DNA of 11,657 nucleotides. It comes from Thermococci archaeon. GTDB lineage: Archaea; Methanobacteriota_B; Thermococci; Methanofastidiosales; B48-G16. The position numbers were made by a program, and so were the translations under genes. The number at the start of each line of letters is the position of its first letter. The first letter of the stretch is position 1. Positions 7,708 to 11,657 of this stretch are shown here, piece after piece. The notes beneath the pieces were generated by a model. That model was given only the letters and a program-made list of their open reading frames with translations. It was not told where the DNA came from and ran no database searches. The stretch is taken from assembly GCA_003660605.1 (NCBI GenBank), contig QMUN01000008.1, positions 1-11,657 of the forward strand, given 5' to 3'.

Positions 7708-7780
7708 AGCCGGGTAGGGTAGGGGACAATCCTGCAGGCCTTTGGAGCCAGCGACTGCGGTTCGAATCCGCGCCCGGCTA
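7708..7780 (+). tRNA. tRNA-Gln (anticodon UUG)
   Basis: This is a 73-nt cloverleaf. The acceptor stem has 7 perfect pairs (AGCCGGG with CCCGGCT, 7708-7714/7773-7779) and discriminator A7780. The T arm is TGCGG-TTCGAAT-CCGCG (7756-7772), with one G-U pair. The anticodon loop is CTTTGGA (7740-7746) with anticodon TTG at 7742-7744, reading CAA. The D arm is 7717-7733, with two G-C pairs and a G-U. The anticodon stem (7735-7739/7747-7751) has an A-A mismatch at 7736/7750. CCA is not encoded. The A1-U72 pair and the overall sequence fit archaeal tRNA-Gln, which is normally charged through Glu-tRNA-Gln and GatDE. G+C is 48 of 73 bases, far above the surrounding DNA. I see no copy of the tRNA 3' end elsewhere in the window that would mark an integrated element. 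Confidence 0.93.
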
Positions 7781-7994
7781 TGGTTTTTAAGAAGTGTATT
7801 TTCTAAGAATGATGAAGGAGATATATTATGGGGCGGTGTGTGGGTTTGTTGGGGAATATGAAGAAAATGGTTGTATAAACCTTATGACCCTATAATGCCC
7901 TTACCGAGATATATTTTTACGAGATTTTCCTTATTTAGAGAACAACGAATAACATCATAAATTGCTTTTTAGAGAGATTCAAATCTTTGCATTA
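7781..7994. other. Gap between tRNA-Gln and hepT, with a possible 28-codon ORF
   Basis: No convincing gene fills this 214-bp gap. On the plus strand, 7809-7895 encodes an open frame of 28 codons (starting MMKEIYYGAV). A second ATG at 7828 in another frame has a good AGGAGAT site before it but encodes only 16 codons. The segment 7830-7853 is strikingly G/T-rich (runs of GGGG and TGTGTGGG) compared with its surroundings. Either frame could be the remnant of a lost gene, and neither matches a family I know. Confidence 0.25.
7784..7788 (+). terminator. Possible oligo-T terminator of tRNA-Gln
   Basis: A run of five T residues begins 4 nt after the mature tRNA end. Archaeal RNA polymerase can stop at such T tracts without a hairpin. 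The run is short, so support is modest. Confidence 0.3.
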
Positions 7995-8336
7995 CTATTT
8001 CTCTTGTGAAAGAATTTCTATTATGTTCTCTTTCAGTTTTGGTATCTTGTTTTTAACTACATCCCAGACAATATCTACGTCTATCCCAAAATATGCATGA
8101 ATGAGAATGTCCCTTAAGCCAGCAATTTTCTTCCATTCCACTTCGGATTTTCTCTTTTTAATATCATCTGAAATGTTCTTTACCGCTTCTCCTATTATTT
8201 CCAAATTTCTTGCTACACCATCTTGTACTAACTCGTTCTTTACAAAATCATCAAAAGACAAGTTTTCCGTGTATCTTTCAATTTTACAAATACTTTCTAG
8301 AATGTCTTCAAGATATAATTTATACTCCCGTGGCAT
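7995..8336 (-). CDS. hepT: HepT-like HEPN RNase toxin (DUF86)
   Basis: This is a 113-aa all-helical HEPN-domain protein. The catalytic motif Rx4HxY is intact: R75, H80 and Y82 in GLRDILIHAYFGID. The N-terminal half carries the conserved helix with RNLEIIGEAVKNI (43-55). Family knowledge: HepT cleaves RNA as a dimer and is silenced when its partner MntA adds AMP groups to the tyrosine of the motif. An earlier in-frame GTG at 8345 is rejected as the start because it lies inside the Shine-Dalgarno site GGGGAGTG (8350 to 8343). The ATG at 8336 has 6-nt spacing. The first 17 nt overlap the end of mntA, so the two are translationally coupled and the pair is complete. Confidence 0.92.
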   Translation of the reverse strand: MPREYKLYLEDILESICKIERYTENLSFDDFVKNELVQDGVARNLEIIGEAVKNISDDIKKRKSEVEWKKIAGLRDILIHAYFGIDVDIVWDVVKNKIPKLKENIIEILSQEK

Positions 8337-8622
8337 ATTTCGCACTCCCCAAAATATATGGCCTCAAATCTGATTTTATGGCTTCAATGACAACGAGGTC
8401 AACCTTGCAACTGAATAAATCTTCTAAGAAGAATTTAAGATTCATGTAATTGTCAAATGTTTTTTTACCTTTTTCAAATTCCACTAAAATATCTATATCA
8501 CTTCCTACCTTTTGTTCGTTCCTCATATAAGAGCCAAATAATCCTATTCTTTTTACACCGTACTCCCTTATCTTTTTCCCATTTTCTTCGATTTTCTCTA
8601 TTATCGCTTCAGATGTTAACAT
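8320..8622 (-). CDS. mntA: MntA-like minimal nucleotidyltransferase antitoxin
   Basis: This is a 100-aa DNA polymerase beta-like nucleotidyltransferase of the MNT type. The active-site motif is GLFGSYMRNEQKVGSDIDILVEF, with GS at 30-31, D42 and D44. The third carboxylate is D75 in CKVDLVV. All metal ligands are present. In characterised MntA-HepT pairs the enzyme AMPylates the HEPN toxin and neutralises it. The start is supported by GGGAGG (8636 to 8631) with 8-nt spacing. It is the first gene of a two-gene unit and overlaps hepT. The pair sits between tRNA-Gln and an unrelated amino-acid dehydrogenase operon, a position typical of mobile toxin-antitoxin genes, although no recombinase is visible. 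Confidence 0.92.
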   Translation of the reverse strand: MLTSEAIIEKIEENGKKIREYGVKRIGLFGSYMRNEQKVGSDIDILVEFEKGKKTFDNYMNLKFFLEDLFSCKVDLVVIEAIKSDLRPYILGSAKYATGV

Positions 8623-8635
8623 AGTCTATGCCTCC

Positions 8636-8684
8636 CTCTTACGAGAAGAGTATCTTACCTATCTTCACATATTCAAGTACTCTT
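8636..8684 (-). promoter_or_regulatory. Inverted repeats in the mntA leader, with alternative hairpins
   Basis: On the minus strand three short elements follow in order: AAGAGTA (8684-8678), TACTCTT (8652-8646) and AAGAG (8640-8636). The middle one can pair with the first (7 bp, 25-nt loop) or with the third (5 bp, 5-nt loop). The third element touches the Shine-Dalgarno GGGAGG. The folds exclude each other. As DNA, the 7-bp repeat could instead be an operator. Confidence 0.4.
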
Positions 8685-8713
8685 TATTCTAATTATATCC
8701 TTTTGTTCATACA

Positions 8714-8725
8714 GGTATAAATTTC
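8714..8725 (-). promoter_or_regulatory. Putative TATA box of mntA-hepT
   Basis: The minus strand reads GAAATTTATACC, with an A-rich stretch before it that could act as BRE. A start site is expected near 8694, giving a leader of about 70 nt. A second, weaker candidate (GATATAATT, about 8693-8701) would give a leader of about 50 nt. The 167-bp gap 8623-8789 holds nothing else recognisable. Confidence 0.4.
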
Positions 8726-8789
8726 TTTTGCAACTTTTCTACTATTTATTTCCTATTATTTTGATTTTATTGGAGAACTATATTTAGAC

Positions 8790-9416
8790 TCATATCTCCC
8801 TCTCAAAAACCTCTTTCAATTCTTGAATAGAATTTACAGTATAATCTGCATCCAGTTTTTCCTTTGGATTGAGGGCTATTTTAATCCCAATCCCATCTAT
8901 CATGTCATATCTTGTGTCTCCTATTATTATAAAATTTTTTAATGGGATCTTGAATTTTTCAGAAAGATTTTTCGCAATCTCTTTTTTCCTGAGAAGATCA
9001 ACGTTTCCTTTTCCTCCTATCAAAAATCCTTTTTCATCGAAAATAAGAGAGTTTGAATAGCATATATCTATCCCGAGTTCATCGGCAACTTTTTCTGCAA
9101 GAATATCTATTCCTGAAGAGACTATACCCAAAATAAATCCTCTTTTTTTTAAGTACTCCACGAACTCTTTTATTCCTTCTATAAGAGTGTATTTTTTCAG
9201 AACATCTTCTATTGTTTTTTTATGGGGGTTTTTCCATAATTTTATATCCATCTCTATCCATCTATCTACATCTATTATTTTTTTCTCATAGAGTTCTTTA
9301 TTCTTTTCTACAATAGAAGGATCGACCTTAAAATGTTTATGGAGCATTTCCCATGCTGAGTTTTCTTTTATAATTGTACCATCAAGGTCAAATATTACAA
9401 ACTTATCCAACAACAT
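8790..9416 (-). CDS. HAD-superfamily phosphatase, phosphoserine phosphatase-like
   Basis: This is a 208-aa HAD hydrolase of the SerB-like type with a helical cap. Motif I is VIFDLDGTI (D10, D12). Motif II is GIVSSGID (S100/S101). Motif III is a lysine in DLLRKKEIA (about K144/K145). Motif IV is IIGDTRYDMID (D167, D171). All catalytic residues are present, so it should be an active phosphatase. Phosphoserine is the best-known substrate of this subgroup, but others (sugar phosphates, phosphoglycolate) are possible. The ATG at 9416 is chosen because GGAG lies 6 nt before it. An in-frame TTG at 9428 would add four residues. It overlaps the end of the upstream FAD oxidase gene by 14 nt, so it is coupled to the dehydrogenase operon and is the last gene in it. 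Confidence 0.87.
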   Translation of the reverse strand: MLLDKFVIFDLDGTIIKENSAWEMLHKHFKVDPSIVEKNKELYEKKIIDVDRWIEMDIKLWKNPHKKTIEDVLKKYTLIEGIKEFVEYLKKRGFILGIVSSGIDILAEKVADELGIDICYSNSLIFDEKGFLIGGKGNVDLLRKKEIAKNLSEKFKIPLKNFIIIGDTRYDMIDGIGIKIALNPKEKLDADYTVNSIQELKEVFEREI

Positions 9417-10545
9417 AAACTTCTCCAACAGTTTCTCCCTCGAATCTTTTTAAATTCAGCTCATCTATGGGCATCGACGTCTTTCCATCCACTATTAGCT
9501 CTGCTATTAACTCCGTAACTCTTGGAGCTACCATGAAACCATGTCCAGAGTACCCATTAGCCTGTATCAATGTATCTATTCCTTCTGTATACCCAAGGAT
9601 TGGCTTTGCATCTGGAGTAACATCATAAAATCCAGCCCACTGCCTTACTATGTTCAAATTTTTAAATGCTGGCACTATCTTTCCAAGAACAGAGGTAAAC
9701 CTTTCAACGAATTTTAAACTACTTTTAATATTGTAAGAAGAGGGCTCATCTGGATCTCCTATACCTCCGACTATCTCTCCATGTTTCTGCTGGCTGAAAT
9801 ATATGCCGTATTTAAAAGATATAATCATTGGATCCAGGATATGCTTGTATCTCTCGGTTGCCAGGATCTCGTGCCTGAAAGGTTTGTTTGGCATTTCTAC
9901 TCCTATCATCCCTGCTATCTCTCTCGAATATGCACCTGCGGCATTCACTACAATATTGGTTTTTATCTCTCCTCTATCTGTAACAACAGATTTTATTTTA
10001 TTATCTTCTTTTTTGATGCTTTTTACCTCTGTGAACTTATTTATCTCCACTCCCATCTCCTTTGCCTTTTTTGCGTATCCCTGAACAACTCTGAAAGGAT
10101 AAGCATGGCCGTCACTCTGGCAGAATGTAGCTCCTAAAATATTATCTTCATTCAAATATGGTACGATCTCTTTAGCTTCCGAAGGAGTGATAAGCTTACT
10201 ATCTAATCCCAATTTGTTCTGAAGCTTCACATTCTTTTTGAACTCCTCAAGTTCCTTTTCATCATCTGTTATTACCAAATAGCCCCCCTGTTCATACTCT
10301 ATATCTATATCTAATTCATCATTCATTTTCTCAAATCTCTTTACAGACTCCATTGCAAGTTTTATATTCCATTCTGTCGTGAACTGCTGCCTTATTCCTC
10401 CTCCGCATCTTCCAGTGGCTCCAGACGATAAAAAATTCTTTTCTACGAGAACTACATCTGTCAATCCCATTTTTGCAAGATTATAGGCAACACCGCATCC
10501 TGTTATCCCTCCCCCTATAATCACTACCTCTGCCTTATTCCTCAT
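9403..10545 (-). CDS. DAO-family FAD oxidoreductase, PdhB-like catalytic beta subunit
   Basis: This is a 380-aa D-amino-acid-oxidase-family flavoprotein, predicted to be the catalytic subunit that oxidises an amino acid or imino acid. The Rossmann motif GGGITG is at 11-16 and the ribose-binding E35 ends the next strand (VVLVEK). The segment GATGRCGGGIRQQF (42-55) is typical of the dye-linked L-proline dehydrogenase beta, sarcosine oxidase beta and HcnC group. The C-terminal DVTPDAKPILG and NGYSGHGFMVAP segments complete the FAD and substrate site. No signal peptide or membrane segment is seen. Two other starts exist (GTG 10554, ATG 10551). The ATG at 10545 is preferred because GGTGAT (10555-10550) precedes it by 4 nt. 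It overlaps the [2Fe-2S] gene by 11 nt. Substrates known in the wider family include L-proline, sarcosine, glycine and opines, so the substrate here is open. Confidence 0.88.
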   Translation of the reverse strand: MRNKAEVVIIGGGITGCGVAYNLAKMGLTDVVLVEKNFLSSGATGRCGGGIRQQFTTEWNIKLAMESVKRFEKMNDELDIDIEYEQGGYLVITDDEKELEEFKKNVKLQNKLGLDSKLITPSEAKEIVPYLNEDNILGATFCQSDGHAYPFRVVQGYAKKAKEMGVEINKFTEVKSIKKEDNKIKSVVTDRGEIKTNIVVNAAGAYSREIAGMIGVEMPNKPFRHEILATERYKHILDPMIISFKYGIYFSQQKHGEIVGGIGDPDEPSSYNIKSSLKFVERFTSVLGKIVPAFKNLNIVRQWAGFYDVTPDAKPILGYTEGIDTLIQANGYSGHGFMVAPRVTELIAELIVDGKTSMPIDELNLKRFEGETVGEVYVVG

Positions 10546-10798
10546 CTTCATCACCGTAAATGTATAAAGGTAAAGGTTTTAAAGGGGGTCTTACCGTAGT
10601 TTTTTTAAGATCATCTATAGTTTTTCCAAGTTTTTTTGCCAGCATCTTTTCTATAACTTTCAGGCATGTCCTACCCTGGCATGGCCCCGTTCCCACTCTC
10701 AGATGCTTTTTTAGCTCGTCTAATGTTGTATAACCCTGATCTATCGCCTCAATAATCTCTTCTTCTGTCACATCCTCACACCTGCAGACTATCTTCAT
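10535..10798 (-). CDS. BFD-type [2Fe-2S] small subunit, PdhX-like
   Basis: This 87-aa protein resembles bacterioferritin-associated ferredoxin [2Fe-2S] domains. Four cysteines, C5 and C7 (VCRCEDVTEEEI) and C40 and C45 (VGTGPCQGRTC), can bind the cluster. The helix-turn region DELKKHLRVGTGPCQG is characteristic. The tail RPPLKPLPL followed by an acidic end resembles the small delta subunit of four-subunit L-proline dehydrogenases and the middle domain of related NAD(P)/FAD subunits. It probably transfers electrons between flavins. The ATG overlaps the stop of the ferredoxin gene (ATGA), with GGTGGTG just before it, which indicates translational coupling. Confidence 0.87.
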   Translation of the reverse strand: MKIVCRCEDVTEEEIIEAIDQGYTTLDELKKHLRVGTGPCQGRTCLKVIEKMLAKKLGKTIDDLKKTTVRPPLKPLPLYIYGDEDEE

Positions 10799-11265
10799 TT
10801 CACCACCTTTATGTTTCTGACGATCATTCCCATTTCTTTGTTTACCTCTATAGTTACCGTATTTGTTTTGTTTTCATTTTTTTTAACTCTGATTACTTTT
10901 GCTTCACTGACTATCTCTCCTTTCCTATCCAATGCCTTTACTTTATCCCCTATTTCTGGAATGGGTAGAAACTCATAAGGAATTGTTATCATAGCTTTTT
11001 CTCTGGATATATCGACTACAAAGATAGCTAAACCTGGACATGCAGGAATACAAGTTCCACATCCTATACATTTTTCGTAATCTATCTCTGGGATATCCGT
11101 TATCTTTTCCATTGAAATAGCATTAAAGGGACATGCATCAACGCAAGGATTGCATGGGATATTCTCAATGCATTCTATTATTGCCGTAGGGCCTTTTTTT
11201 AATCTCTCTTCAGAGGGTAAATTTAAATCCTCTAATTCTAAGACCCCATCTTCCTCATAACTCAT
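10795..11265 (-). CDS. Two-[4Fe-4S] ferredoxin-like subunit, PdhF-like
   Basis: This is a 156-aa iron-sulfur subunit. Cysteines C32, C38, C41 and C45 (ECIENIPCNPCVDACP) and C66, C69, C72 and C76 (CIGCGTCIPACP) can hold two [4Fe-4S] clusters. The first motif has an unusual five-residue gap between its first two cysteines, which also appears in this subunit family as I recall it. The C-terminal 70 residues form a beta-rich domain (IPEIGDKVKALDRKGEIV, TNTVTIEVNK) rather than a bare ferredoxin fold. It would relay electrons in the dehydrogenase complex. The ATG overlaps the stop of the PdhA-like gene by 4 nt (ATGA), with AGGTG a few bases upstream. Confidence 0.88.
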   Translation of the reverse strand: MSYEEDGVLELEDLNLPSEERLKKGPTAIIECIENIPCNPCVDACPFNAISMEKITDIPEIDYEKCIGCGTCIPACPGLAIFVVDISREKAMITIPYEFLPIPEIGDKVKALDRKGEIVSEAKVIRVKKNENKTNTVTIEVNKEMGMIVRNIKVVK

Positions 11266-11657
11266 TTTAACACCTTAAAAAGTTTTTCTTTCCCAATTCT
11301 TGGCCTTTCTCCAAAGGGTCCCTCTCTGAGGTTCTCTAAATCTTTAATAAGTTCTTCTCTACTATTTTCAACTTTTTTATTTTCCCTAATGCTTAAAACT
11401 GCAGATAAACCTGCTATCTTTCCCTCGAGCATTGCCGTAGAAGCTTCACCTATCCCCGAACAGTCTCCCGCTATATAAATACCTTCTATCTCAGTTTCTA
11501 AATATTTATTGTGAATAATGACATTTCCTCCAAGCTCAGGGATATACTTTGTAGAGCATCCTATCTGTCTTAACAGTTCTATGGACGGAGACAATCCAAC
11601 AGCCAGACAAATGACATCTACTTCAATATCTTTCTCAGTACCTTTTATGGGATTCCA
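11262..11657 (-). CDS. NAD(P)/FAD-dependent oxidoreductase, PdhA-like alpha subunit, C-terminal part
   Basis: The gene continues past the right edge, and 131 codons of its 3' end lie in the window. The segment DVICLAVGLSPSIELLRQ matches the conserved region of pyridine-nucleotide-disulfide oxidoreductases between the nucleotide-binding and FAD domains. GIYIAGDCSGIGEASTAMLEGKIAG is the FAD-binding motif with the conserved aspartate, here preceded by EIE. The tail is a helical segment ending FKVLK. The family comprises the large subunit of dye-linked L-proline dehydrogenase, HcnB and opine oxidase subunit A. An internal TTG at 11594 could be mistaken for a start, but the reading frame is clearly open and conserved upstream (VDVICLAVG), so the gene begins outside the window. 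Confidence 0.88.
   Translation of the reverse strand, partial: WNPIKGTEKDIEVDVICLAVGLSPSIELLRQIGCSTKYIPELGGNVIIHNKYLETEIEGIYIAGDCSGIGEASTAMLEGKIAGLSAVLSIRENKKVENSREELIKDLENLREGPFGERPRIGKEKLFKVLK

Noticed and set aside
7771..7994. Integration (att) repeat of the tRNA 3' end flanking the toxin-antitoxin genes
   Set aside because: I looked for a second copy of the TTCGAATCCGCG/CCCGGCTA end in the window and found none, and no integrase gene is present.
9781..10137. A 118-codon plus-strand open frame, rich in Cys, Phe and Tyr
   Set aside because: It is antisense to the well-conserved FAD oxidase gene and its composition is typical of a reverse-strand shadow.
1..11657. CRISPR array or insertion sequence
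   Set aside because: No regularly spaced direct repeats, no transposase and no terminal inverted repeats were seen on either strand.

Overview
The window is typical archaeal chromosome of low G+C content, rich in ATA and AGA codons. Several features point to archaea: a ValRS of archaeal size (860 aa), a PurP-type ATP-grasp ligase, a HAD protein resembling EhaR/COG4030, BRE/TATA promoters, and Shine-Dalgarno sites of the form GGTGAT. The tRNA is 66% G+C in an A+T-rich background and ATA/AGA codons abound, which suggests (inference) a thermophile, probably euryarchaeal. The sequence does not settle the genus. Stops are a mixture of TAA, TAG and TGA, so the code is standard.

Layout. (1) Positions 1-1304, minus strand: an HD-domain hydrolase followed by a KaiC/RAD55-like protein that runs off the left edge and has a degenerate P-loop. 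(2) Positions 1359-4709, plus strand: a metallo-beta-lactamase-fold hydrolase and valyl-tRNA synthetase, 18 nt apart. The hydrolase diverges from the HD gene. (3) Positions 4688-7630, minus strand: purP, a HAD phosphatase-like gene and a PfkB-family sugar/nucleoside kinase, in that transcription order. The kinase converges on valS with a 22-nt overlap. (4) Position 7708 onwards, plus strand: tRNA-Gln(UUG), which shares a symmetrical TATA element with the divergent purP. (5) Positions 7995-8622, minus strand: a MntA-HepT (nucleotidyltransferase/HEPN) toxin-antitoxin pair next to the tRNA, with a leader that can form competing hairpins. (6) Positions 8790-11657, minus strand: a tightly overlapping operon encoding the end of a PdhA-like NAD(P)/FAD subunit, a two-cluster ferredoxin subunit, a BFD-type [2Fe-2S] subunit, a DAO-family FAD oxidase subunit and a SerB-like HAD phosphatase.

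How the genes fit together. The right-hand operon matches in subunit content and order the four-subunit dye-linked L-proline dehydrogenases of Thermococcales (PdhA-F-X-B). It should oxidise a secondary or primary amino acid and pass electrons through flavins and Fe-S clusters; the substrate cannot be read from sequence. The purP-HAD-PfkB operon suggests purine biosynthesis or nucleoside salvage. I see no CRISPR array, insertion sequence or clearly new multigene system. The best leads are the catalytically altered KaiC-like protein, the mntA leader, the purP-kinase-phosphatase operon, the phosphatase attached to the amino-acid dehydrogenase operon, and the mismatch in the tRNA-Gln anticodon stem.
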